Of a DNA stretch of 64,000 bases, positions 17,890-25,986 are shown in pieces (the first letter of the stretch is position 1; each line of letters starts with the position of its first letter). This DNA comes from CBDAMZ01 sp965197375 (GTDB lineage Bacteria > Acidobacteriota > Vicinamibacteria > Vicinamibacterales > UBA8438): contig CBDAMZ010000009.1 in the NCBI GenBank assembly GCA_965197375.1, forward strand, positions 186,001 to 250,000, given 5' to 3'. The notes below the pieces were generated by a model. That model did no database searches, was not told where the DNA came from, and saw only the letters and a list, made by a program, of their open reading frames with translations. Both the position numbers and the translations under genes were made by a program.

Positions 17890-18777
17890 ATGCCGAGGCA
17901 CGTCGCCGTTCGGAAAATGATCGTCCCGGCTGCCGGTCTCGGCACCCGGCTGCTGCCGGCGACCAAGGCCCTACCCAAAGAGCTCCTCCCACTAGTCGAT
18001 CGCCCCATCATCCAATACGGCGTCGAGGAAGCCGTGCGTTCGGGTATTCGTCACGTCGTCCTCGTTACCAGTCCCGGTGACACCATGACGGCGGCCCACT
18101 TCGCGCCACATCCGGCGCTGGAAGCGCTGCTCGCCGAACGTGGCAAATCCGACTTGCTCGCCACCGTTCGGGCGCTCGCGACGATGGTCAACGTCACCAC
18201 GGTTCACCAAGAGCAGCCGCTCGGGCTCGGTCACGCGATCCTCTGCGCCAAAGAAACGGTTGGCGAGGATGCGTTCGCCGTTCTGCTCCCCGATGACGTG
18301 ATCGATGCCGACCCGCCAGCTCTCAAACAGATGATCGACCTCTTCACCGAGCTCGATGGGCCGGTTCTGCTCGTCGAGCGCGTCGCTCGCGAGGCTGTGA
18401 GCCGCTACGGCATTGTTGACGCCGAACCGGTCCGCGACGGCGTGTTCAAAATCCGCGACCTGGTAGAGAAACCAGAGCCCGAGCGCACGTCTTCTAACCT
18501 CGCCATCGTCGGACGCTACGTCCTGACGCCGGATGTCTTCGCAGCCCTGGAGCAAATCGAGCAAGACACCGGCCGTGAGATCCAGCTGACCGACGGCCTG
18601 CGGCGCCTTATACACGAACGTCCGATCTACGCCTGCGTGCTCACCGGCACCCGACATGACGCCGGCACTAAGCTCGGCCTTCTGCAAGCCTCCATCCACT
18701 TCGCCCTCAAACGCCCGGACCTCGCGCCCCAGCTTCGGGCATATCTCGAGGCCCAAAACCTGAAGCCACAAGCTTAG
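17890..18777 (+). CDS. galU: UTP-glucose-1-phosphate uridylyltransferase
   Basis: A nucleotidyltransferase that makes UDP-glucose from UTP and glucose-1-phosphate, for envelope polysaccharides. The signature VPAAGLGTRLLPATKALPKE is at the N-terminus, with the VDRPIIQYGVEEA, LLPDDVID and VGRYVLTP motifs expected for GalU. I chose the ATG at 17890 (about 295 residues) because it puts the Rossmann motif near the N-terminus; a GTG at 17851 would add 13 residues. It is divergent from serS. It ends in TAG at 18775-18777, after which the frame stays open for about 95 more codons, relevant if UAG is read through here. Confidence 0.95.
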   Translation: MPRHVAVRKMIVPAAGLGTRLLPATKALPKELLPLVDRPIIQYGVEEAVRSGIRHVVLVTSPGDTMTAAHFAPHPALEALLAERGKSDLLATVRALATMVNVTTVHQEQPLGLGHAILCAKETVGEDAFAVLLPDDVIDADPPALKQMIDLFTELDGPVLLVERVAREAVSRYGIVDAEPVRDGVFKIRDLVEKPEPERTSSNLAIVGRYVLTPDVFAALEQIEQDTGREIQLTDGLRRLIHERPIYACVLTGTRHDAGTKLGLLQASIHFALKRPDLAPQLRAYLEAQNLKPQA

Positions 18778-18926
18778 CAGCCCGGGGAGCAAGCCCAGCT
18801 GCGTTCGGTCGGGCTGTGCACCACCAGCTTCGGTGCGATGTTGGGCTTGCACCACGGGCCACTATCAATCCTAGCGGCCTCGGGGAGCAAGGCCACCAAT
18901 TTGCTGACGCTGAAGATGGCAACGCC

Positions 18927-19229
18927 TCACTCGTGGCAGTCTCTGGACTTGCTCGTCGAGGTGTCCGTAGAATCTTTGGATCCTTGGGCGTCTTTGGGTT
19001 TTTTCTCGGACGTGGTGTTATCCGAGGAAGCAGCTTTCTTGTCGGTCGGCTTGCGCGCGTAGTCGGTGACATACCAGCCGGACCCTTTGAATTGGATCGC
19101 CGGGGGCGACAGCAGCTTTTTTACCCGCCCGCCGCACGATGGGCACGTCGAGACCAGCTTGTCGGAGAACTTCTGGATGCGCTCGAAGCGGTGCCCGCAG
19201 GATTCGCACTCATATTCGTACAAGGGCAT
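18927..19229 (-). CDS. FmdB-family zinc-ribbon protein
   Basis: About 100 residues. It begins MPLYEYECESCGHRFERIQK and continues FSDKLVSTCPSCGGRVKKLL, giving two CxxC knuckles, then PPAIQFKGSGWYVTDYA. This is the standard FmdB/CxxC_CXXC_SSSS layout, followed by a long acidic-basic low-complexity tail (KKAASSDNTTSEKKPKD). I chose the ATG at 19229 because the family starts MPxYEY. The family was named for a putative formamidase regulator, but its real role is unknown. It lies 80 bases downstream of the DUF885 gene on the same strand. Confidence 0.9.
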   Translation of the reverse strand: MPLYEYECESCGHRFERIQKFSDKLVSTCPSCGGRVKKLLSPPAIQFKGSGWYVTDYARKPTDKKAASSDNTTSEKKPKDAQGSKDSTDTSTSKSRDCHE

Positions 19230-19309
19230 CGTCTGACAGTAACCAACCTCCCATCGTAACGGGGCGGTCCATCCCTCGTCAATTTTCCCGGCCGCCCAGG
19301 TGTGCGCTC

Positions 19310-20975
19310 TCACTCTAATAGCCCGCCGCCGGCGCCGACCATGAGCTCGCGGTGCATCCAGAACGGGATGCTTCCCTGACTCAGCAACTGATCGTGGAAC
19401 CGCTGCAATGAAAACGGCTCTCCTTCCGCCGCTTCACAGTCCGCGCGCAGCTTGAGAAGTATTTGCTTGCCGATGGCGTACAGGACGTAGATCGGGTCGA
19501 AGGTTCCTCGCTCCGCCTCACGGCGCGCGCTGCTCTCCTCGAGATACGCTTCGTCCCGGAAGAACTGCTTGCCCTGCTCGACCGAGAGATCCTCGGTGTG
19601 TAGCCTGATACCGACGACCGTCCGGGCTAGGCGAACCAGCGCTTCGGCAAGCTGACCCAGCTTGACCTCCGCATTGCCGCGCTCGAAGCCCGCGTCGAGC
19701 ATCATCTGTTCACCGTAGTGCGCCCAGCCCTCGACGAATGCTGTTGACGAAAAAAAGGCTGACTTTCTCAAAGGAGACGCGAGCCGCCGCGCGTGCTCCA
19801 AGTGCAGCAAGTGTCCCGGGTATACCTCGTGCATAGAAATCGACCAGAGCGTAGCGTAATTGAAGTCGCGGAGGTGTTCCTCGCGTCGCTCGGCCGGCCA
19901 GGACGAGTCGGCGTTCGTGATGTAGTAGTACGCTGGTGGCGGTTTCGACTCGAACGGGCCCAAGGTCCAGAGACTGGCAAACGTCCACCGATAGAACTCG
20001 GGCGTCGGCGCGACCGCCACCCCTTTGTGCTCTGGGATCGTGACGAGTCGCCTCCGTCGAACGAACGCGGCCAAGTCTTGAATCTGGCCGTTAACCACAC
20101 CGATGAGCTCGCCCGAGTCAGGATGTCGCGTCTTGATCTGACGCCACGCCTCGACCGGATCTGGACCCAGCTTCATCGCCACGCGCTTGAATTCCTCCTG
20201 TGTCGCTCGAAGCTCGCGCATGGCGATCCGCAGGAGTCGCTCGGTCGGCATGTCGACCCCGTCGTCCAGCCGCAGCAGGTCCGCGAACCGATTGGGCCCC
20301 AGACGAAAAGAGGCACGGCTCCGCGGGGCCACGGTGTCGCGAAGATGGCCAATGTAGTCGCGAAGCGCGGCGACTGCCTCCGCCGACGCGTCCGCCAGGT
20401 CCCCTAATAGGTGCAGGTCCTCGAGATCGCGAAACGCTCGCGGGAGTTCACGCTCGATAAACATCAAGACGCCCTCGAGCGCCTCGACCCCGACTTTAGT
20501 AAAGAGCCCGGGCGGATTAGTCACGTTCTGGCGCGCCGCCCCGAGGAACCGCGGCACCTGTCGCAGCTTCGAACTGACCCGGCGCGCCCGCTCGGACAGA
20601 TCGGCATAGGCAAAGAGGACCCGTCCGGCCAGACTCATGGCCAGCGTCTCGGCGTAGTAAAGTGGGTTCCGCTCCCAGTCGCGGGTCTCTTCAAGCGCGA
20701 ACAAACGTCCGCGAATACGGTCGCCGAGCATCCGCTGCTCGAGCCGCTCCTCGGGTGTCTAACCCCGAGGGGTCGATTCCGGCCACGCGGCGGGCCCAGC
20801 CGCCCAGCTCACGTGCGTGAGTATCGATCGCCTCCCGACCGAGATCCTCAAGGAGATCGTCGTGGGCATGCATTCCGTCGAATGCTGCCTCTGTCGGATA
20901 GGTTTCGTGGAGGTAGGCGAGGTAATCGTCGGCAAAGTGAGAAAGTGGCTCCGCCGCAGACATCCCTCGGCGCAT
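19310..20975 (-). pseudogene. DUF885 family metallopeptidase-like protein, frameshifted near its N-terminus
   Basis: The main frame (19310 to about 20755) carries the family hallmark SMHEVYPGHLLHLEHARR (HExxxGH, a zinc-binding peptidase-type motif) and FVEGWAHYGEQMM, with the expected C-terminal helices. The N-terminal segment (20975 to about 20757) reads FADDYLAYLHETYPTEAAFD and ARRVAGIDPSGLD in another frame. The two join at TTAGACACC near 20755 and need a one-base removal or two-base addition. Together they give about 550 residues, the usual family length. DUF885 proteins are probable secreted or cytoplasmic carboxypeptidase-like enzymes. The break may be a sequencing error, because the rest is well preserved. 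Confidence 0.75.
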
Positions 20976-21038
20976 GTCAAACTATATCCAGGAAGGTGGC
21001 TCACCCTGATGGTACAGTACCCACCGCCGCCTCGCCCT

Positions 21039-21671
21039 ATGCTTTCAGGTCCGAAGCCAGTGACGCTCCATCTCGTCGCGACGCCGATCGGCAACCTCGA
21101 AGATGTGACCTTCCGCGCCGTGCGCGTCTTACGCGAAGTCCATCTCATAGCCGCCGAAGACACGCGCCGGACCGGAAAACTGCTCAACCACTACGGCATC
21201 ACGACCCCCAGGACCAGCTTTCACAAGCACAACGAGCACGAAAAGACCCCCAGGCTCCTCGCTCGCCTTGCCCGCGGGGAGTCAATCGCCCTCGTGAGCG
21301 ACGCCGGCACGCCCCTCGTCTCCGACCCAGGCGCGCACCTCGTCCGCACCGCTCTCGAACGAGGTCTTGGTGTCCAGGCTGTGCCCGGTCCGAGTGCCGT
21401 CCTCACAGCCCTCGTCACCTCCGGCTTCTTGGAGAACTCCTTTGCATTTGTCGGCTTCCCGCCGAATCGGTCGAAGGCCAGAAAAGCGTGGTTTGCCTCT
21501 CTCCACGATGAGCCGCGACCGCTCGTCTTCTTCGAAGCACCTCACCGAATCCGTCGCTCGCTCCAGGACATGCTGGAAGTCCTGGGTGACCGCACGGTCG
21601 CACTGTATTGCGAGCTGACCAAGTTACACGAAAAATTGGTTGTTGGCCCTATTTCAGCTATTCTCAGATAG
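21039..21671 (+). CDS. rsmI: 16S rRNA (cytidine1402-2'-O)-methyltransferase, to first in-frame TAG
   Basis: RsmI 2'-O-methylates C1402 of 16S rRNA in the decoding site. The segment from ATG 21039 has LHLVATPIGNLEDVTFRAVR, AAEDTRRTGKLL, the SAM-site pieces LVSDAGTPLVSDPG and AVPGPSAVLTAL, and FFEAPHRIRRSL, all family signatures of the SAM-dependent tetrapyrrole methylase fold. The frame meets TAG at 21669-21671 after 210 codons, just after ELTKLHEKLVVGPISAILR. The family is normally about 280-290 residues, and the remaining part follows in the same frame (next entry). It is either a nonsense-mutated gene or one that uses UAG readthrough. Confidence 0.9.
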   Translation: MLSGPKPVTLHLVATPIGNLEDVTFRAVRVLREVHLIAAEDTRRTGKLLNHYGITTPRTSFHKHNEHEKTPRLLARLARGESIALVSDAGTPLVSDPGAHLVRTALERGLGVQAVPGPSAVLTALVTSGFLENSFAFVGFPPNRSKARKAWFASLHDEPRPLVFFEAPHRIRRSLQDMLEVLGDRTVALYCELTKLHEKLVVGPISAILR

Positions 21672-21905
21672 CTCTCACATCCGAGGGGTGAAATTACGGT
21701 AGTCCTCCAGCCAGTCGAAGCACATTCGGGCAATCCGGGAGGGCTCCCAAAAGGGACCCAGCTGTTCGCTGAATTCTGTCGTTTAACCGAACGTGGGGCC
21801 ACACGACGGGTCGCTATCAACGTGCTTGCACAGCAGTATGGGATCCCGGCACGCTAGGTCTATCGCGAAATAGAAGTTGAAAAACAGAAAATGTCTAGCT
21901 AGTGA
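21672..21905 (+). other. rsmI: In-frame C-terminal continuation of RsmI beyond TAG codons
   Basis: Directly after the TAG at 21669, the same frame encodes LSHPRGEITVVLQPVEAHSG, then GTQLFAEFCRLTERGATRRV and AINVLAQQYGIPAR. It then has a second TAG (21855-21857) and VYREIEVEKQKMSS, ending in TAG-TGA at 21900-21905. This is the normal RsmI C-terminal domain (RGEIxxVV and a final helix pair with VY) with no frameshift. Counting both TAGs as sense gives 287 codons, the family's usual length. Conservation of the frame across two TAGs is consistent with suppression by the CUA tRNA at 58994-59080. Confidence 0.7.
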
Positions 21906-22064
21906 CTGATCAACATAGCTTCCCGACGGACGCGGTTACCCTTGCTGGTCGTCTCACTTCTTGACCGACCAAATACCACTTTGCTAATGTTTCTGCTCCG
22001 CGCGCGCCAAACTCCTCGGCCAGCTGCCCGTCATTGTGCGCCGGTGTCCGGCGGTGAGGTCGCA

Positions 22065-22727
22065 ATGGCAAAACGCCAAGCTCAAAAGCAGCCCGCAGCG
22101 AGCAAAGCCTCGCGGACCCGGAGCCGCGCAAGCTTCCGGACGCACCGAAAGAGTCGCCCTCCCCGGTCTCCGGCTACCGACTTCACCGGTGCCCAACGCG
22201 ACGACTATTTGAAGGCGGTCGGCCTCTACGAGCAAGGGATCGGGGTAGTTCAGCGCCGTAACTTCGCGACCGCGGCCACGACGCTGCGGCAGGTCATCGA
22301 ACTATTCCCCGAAGAGCACGAGCTCCACGAGCGATGCCGGCTGTACCTAAAGATCTGCGAGCGCGAGGTGAAGCCACCCGCGCCGCCCCCACAAACGCCC
22401 GAGGAACGTGTGTGCGCGGCCACCCTGGCGCTGAATGCCGGAGCCATCGACGAAGCCCTCCGATACCTCGAAGCGGCGGGCAGCGAGGCCCCCGAGAGTG
22501 ATCATGTGCAATATATGCTGGCGGTCGCCTGCGCGCTGAAAGGCGAGACCGGCAGAGCCATCGAGCACCTGCAGCGTGCCATTGAGCTAAACCCAGACAA
22601 CCGACTGCTGGCGCGCCAGGAGCCAGACTTCGAGTCGCTTCGCGGCAACGAGGCAGTTCAGCGAGCTCTCGAACCTCCCCACAATCTGTCATCGCGGCAT
22701 CGGTCGCGCAACCGCTCGCCTCGCTAG
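22065..22727 (+). CDS. TPR-repeat protein of unknown function
   Basis: A 220-residue protein. The start at ATG 22065 (MAKRQAQKQPAASKASRTRS) follows a GTGAGGTC ribosome binding site; an upstream in-frame start at 21942 lacks one and would add unlikely sequence. Residues 1-40 are basic and disordered. The rest is helical repeats: YLKAVGLYEQGIGVVQRRNF, ALRYLEAAGSEAPESDHVQY and GETGRAIEHLQRAIELNPDN, the last a clear TPR. No signal peptide. It probably acts as a protein-protein adaptor. It lies 15 bases upstream of glmU on the same strand and may share its transcript. Confidence 0.75.
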   Translation: MAKRQAQKQPAASKASRTRSRASFRTHRKSRPPRSPATDFTGAQRDDYLKAVGLYEQGIGVVQRRNFATAATTLRQVIELFPEEHELHERCRLYLKICEREVKPPAPPPQTPEERVCAATLALNAGAIDEALRYLEAAGSEAPESDHVQYMLAVACALKGETGRAIEHLQRAIELNPDNRLLARQEPDFESLRGNEAVQRALEPPHNLSSRHRSRNRSPR

Positions 22728-22742
22728 CTATCATCATTTCGC

Positions 22743-24131
22743 ATGCCCGACCGCCACGTGATCGTGCTGGCCGCCGGCAAGGGCACGCGCATGAAGTCAA
22801 GCCGGCCAAAGATCCTGCATCGGCTGGCAGGACGTCCACTCGTCGAGCAGGTCCTGCGGGCAGCGGCGCCACTCGGGGCCGCGACGACCACCCTCGTCGT
22901 CGGCCATCAGGCAGCGACCGTCGAGCGGCAGTTGGACGGGGTCGACGTTCCAGGGCTTCGCTTCGTGCCGCAGGACCCACAGCTCGGAACGGCGCACGCG
23001 TTGTTGCAAGCCGAGCCGCTATTCGATCACATCACAGGTACCCTAATCGTCCTTTCGGGTGACGCGCCGCTCATCCGCTCACGCACGCTCCGCCGGCTGG
23101 CGGATAGGCACGAAGCGTCGGGGGCTGCTGCGACCGTGCTCACCGCGGCGCTGAGCCAACCATACGGTTATGGTCGCATCATTCGCCGCAACGGTGAACT
23201 CGCACGCATCGTTGAAGAGACTGATGCCTCGCCTAACCAGCGGCGGATTCGAGAAGTTAATGGTGGGATCTACGCTTTCGATCTGGCATCGCTCTTTGCA
23301 GCGCTCCATCAGGTGCCGGAGGCCGGCCAGAAGCACGAACGATATCTGCCAGCAGTGATCCATCTCTACCACCGGCAGCAACTCCCGGTGGAAACCGTGG
23401 CCGCGGAGGACCCGGACGAAATCCGCGGCATTAACAGCCAGACCGAGCTGGCGGAAGTGAGTAGTGTTGTGAGACAACGCAAGAACGAGGAACTGATGGC
23501 TGCCGGCGTCACCATTGACGACCCGGCAACGACGTACATCGACGCGGAAGTCGAGGTGGGATCCGACACTGTCATCCACCCCAGTGTTATGCTCGAGGGA
23601 CGCACCGTCATCGGCGCGCGGTGTGAACTCCACTCCGGGGTACGCGTCATCGACTCGACGGTCGGCGACGACGTGACAGTCAACAATTTTTGCGTCATCA
23701 CCGAGTCCAGGGTCGCGGACGGCGCACGCATCGGACCGTTCGCCCACTTGCGGCCAGCGACCTCGGTCGGCACGGGCGCGCGTGTGGGCAATTTCGTCGA
23801 GCTCAAGAAAGCAGTCCTCGGCGCAAGAGCCAAGGCGAACCATTTGAGCTACATCGGGGACGCCACTGTGGGTGAGGAAGTCAACCTCGGAGCGGGCACC
23901 ATCACGGTCAACTACGACGGCACGACCAAGCACCAGACCACGGTCGAGGACGCCGCGTTCGTTGGCTGCGGCACCCAGCTGGTGGCGCCGGTCACCGTCG
24001 GCCGTGGTGCCTATGTGGCGGCCGGCTCGTGCATTACAGACGACGTCCCGCCAGGAGCGCTCAGCATCGCGCGGGGGCGGCAAGAGAACAAAGAGGGCTG
24101 GGTAGCCAAAAGGAAGGCCCGCCGTCGATAA
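22743..24131 (+). CDS. glmU: Bifunctional UDP-GlcNAc pyrophosphorylase / GlcN-1-P acetyltransferase
   Basis: A 462-residue enzyme that acetylates glucosamine-1-phosphate and then makes UDP-GlcNAc for peptidoglycan. The N-terminal pyrophosphorylase domain has VIVLAAGKGTRMKSSRPKIL, LSGDAPLI and VNGGIYAF. The C-terminal left-handed beta-helix has hexapeptide repeats from about residue 250, ending with KANHLSYIGDATVG, NLGAGTITVNYDG and AAGSCITDDVPPGAL, which includes the catalytic-His HLSYIGD region. Followed 10 bases later by glmS, which makes its substrate precursor. Confidence 0.97.
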   Translation: MPDRHVIVLAAGKGTRMKSSRPKILHRLAGRPLVEQVLRAAAPLGAATTTLVVGHQAATVERQLDGVDVPGLRFVPQDPQLGTAHALLQAEPLFDHITGTLIVLSGDAPLIRSRTLRRLADRHEASGAAATVLTAALSQPYGYGRIIRRNGELARIVEETDASPNQRRIREVNGGIYAFDLASLFAALHQVPEAGQKHERYLPAVIHLYHRQQLPVETVAAEDPDEIRGINSQTELAEVSSVVRQRKNEELMAAGVTIDDPATTYIDAEVEVGSDTVIHPSVMLEGRTVIGARCELHSGVRVIDSTVGDDVTVNNFCVITESRVADGARIGPFAHLRPATSVGTGARVGNFVELKKAVLGARAKANHLSYIGDATVGEEVNLGAGTITVNYDGTTKHQTTVEDAAFVGCGTQLVAPVTVGRGAYVAAGSCITDDVPPGALSIARGRQENKEGWVAKRKARRR

Positions 24132-24141
24132 TCGGTCTGAG

Positions 24142-25986
24142 ATGTGTGGCATCATCGGCTACATCGGCGCCAAGCCGGTCACGCCCGTCCTGATTGACGG
24201 GCTACGGCGGCTGGAGTATCGCGGGTACGACTCGGCCGGGATCGCGCTGGTGCGCGACGGCGAAATCGAAGTGCGCCGCAGCGCAGGCAAGCTGGCCTGC
24301 CTCGAAGAAGTCATCCGCAAGCAGCCCGTTGACGGCACCTACGGCATCGGTCACACGCGGTGGGCTACGCACGGACGTCCAACCGAGGAAAACGCCCATC
24401 CGCACCGGGACTGTAGCGGTCACATCGTCGTCGTCCACAACGGCATCATCGAGAACTACCTCGAGCTCAAGCACCAGCTGGAAGCTGACGGTCACCGCTT
24501 CGAAACCGAGACCGACACGGAAGTCGTTGCCCATCTCGTCGAGCGCGAAATGCGTGACGATGGCCTCGAAAGTGCCGTCCGGCGTGCACTGTCAGAGGTG
24601 CGCGGCCTCTTCGGCATGGCGCTCGTGGCCGCGAGTGATCCCGGCAAGATCGTCGCGGTGCGCAACGGCCCGCCGATCATCATTGGGGTGGGCCGCGACG
24701 AGTACCTCGTGGCGTCCGATGTCCAGGCTGTCCTGAGCTACACCCGCGACATCGTATTTCTCGACGACGGGGAAGTAGCGGTCATCACGCAGCACAGCAT
24801 GGAGTGCACCGACTTCATAGGGAACGCGATCTCAAAACCCACGCAGCGGATCCAGTGGGATCCGGTGATGGCCGAAAAAACCGGCCATAAGCACTTCATG
24901 CTTAAGGAAATCTTCGAACAGCCGAGGTCGATCCAGGAAACCGTGCTCGGCCGCGTCTCCGAAGAACGCGGCAGGGTGATCCTGGGCGAGCTTGAGATCT
25001 CGGACAAAAAATTGCGTGCGGCTGACCAGGTCGTGATCCTGGCGTGCGGTACCTCGTGGCACGCCGCGCTGGTCGGCAAGTTCCTGATCGAGCAACTTGC
25101 GCTGGTACGGGTTGAGGTCGACTACAGCTCAGAATATCGCTATCGAGACCCGATCGGGGATAGTCACACGCTAGCAGTTGTCATCACGCAGTCTGGCGAG
25201 ACCGCCGACACGCTAGCAGCGTTGCGCGCGGCGCGCGCCAAAGGAGCCACGAGCATCGCGATCTGCAACGTCGTCGGCAGTATGGCGGCCCGCGAGGCGG
25301 ACGGCACGATCTATACGCACGCCGGACCGGAAATCGGTGTCGCCTCAACGAAGACGTTCACCTCACAGCTTGTCGCGCTCAATCTCCTCGCCATCCACAT
25401 GGCGCAGGCGCGCGGCACGCTGGCAACCGCAGGCGCGCGCGCGCACATTGCGGCCCTCGTGCAGCTCCCAATTTTGCTCGAGCAGACCTTGAAGTGCGAT
25501 CCGATCATCGCTGAGATCGCGAAGCGCTTTTATCGGTGTGCCAACTTCCTGTATCTCGGTCGCGGGATTAATTACCCGATCGCGCTCGAAGGAGCGCTCA
25601 AGCTGAAGGAACTTTCCTACATCCACGCCGAAGGATATCCGGCCGGCGAGATGAAGCACGGGCCAATCGCCCTCATTGACGAGGGCGTACCCATTGTGGC
25701 TTTGGCACCGCGTGACAAGGTCTTCGAGAAGATGACGGGGAACCTGCAAGAAGCTAAAGCACGGGGGGGGGTAGTCATTATGCTGACGGACGCGGACGCC
25801 AAGACAGTCGAGGATGTTCTCTCGCCAACACGTGACTTCGCGATCGCGATTCCGCCTTCCCATTCGCTTCTCACGCCCATTCTCCTCGTGGTGCCTCTCC
25901 AACTCCTCGCCTACCATATCGCCGTACTGCGTGGCTGCGACATCGATCAGCCGCGTAACCTCGCCAAGAGTGTGACGGTGGAATGA
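24142..25986 (+). CDS. glmS: Glutamine-fructose-6-phosphate aminotransferase
   Basis: A 614-residue enzyme that makes glucosamine-6-phosphate from fructose-6-phosphate and glutamine, the entry step to UDP-GlcNAc. It starts with MCGIIGYIG: after Met removal Cys1 is the Ntn glutaminase nucleophile, with the RWATHGRPTEENAHPH loop. Two SIS domains follow: ILACGTSWHAALVGK, ITQSGETADTLAALR and EVASTKTFTSQ-like (GVASTKTFTSQ). The C-terminal DQPRNLAKSVTVE tail is canonical. The 10-base gap to glmU leaves no room for a glmS ribozyme. Overlaps pcrA by 4 bases (ATGA). Confidence 0.97.
   Translation: MCGIIGYIGAKPVTPVLIDGLRRLEYRGYDSAGIALVRDGEIEVRRSAGKLACLEEVIRKQPVDGTYGIGHTRWATHGRPTEENAHPHRDCSGHIVVVHNGIIENYLELKHQLEADGHRFETETDTEVVAHLVEREMRDDGLESAVRRALSEVRGLFGMALVAASDPGKIVAVRNGPPIIIGVGRDEYLVASDVQAVLSYTRDIVFLDDGEVAVITQHSMECTDFIGNAISKPTQRIQWDPVMAEKTGHKHFMLKEIFEQPRSIQETVLGRVSEERGRVILGELEISDKKLRAADQVVILACGTSWHAALVGKFLIEQLALVRVEVDYSSEYRYRDPIGDSHTLAVVITQSGETADTLAALRAARAKGATSIAICNVVGSMAAREADGTIYTHAGPEIGVASTKTFTSQLVALNLLAIHMAQARGTLATAGARAHIAALVQLPILLEQTLKCDPIIAEIAKRFYRCANFLYLGRGINYPIALEGALKLKELSYIHAEGYPAGEMKHGPIALIDEGVPIVALAPRDKVFEKMTGNLQEAKARGGVVIMLTDADAKTVEDVLSPTRDFAIAIPPSHSLLTPILLVVPLQLLAYHIAVLRGCDIDQPRNLAKSVTVE

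Noticed and set aside
21660..21860. A frameshift in rsmI
   Set aside because: The conserved C-terminal sequence continues in exactly the same frame on both sides of the TAG codons, so no indel is needed.
24132..24141. glmS ribozyme
   Set aside because: Only 10 bases separate glmU and glmS, so there is no room for it.
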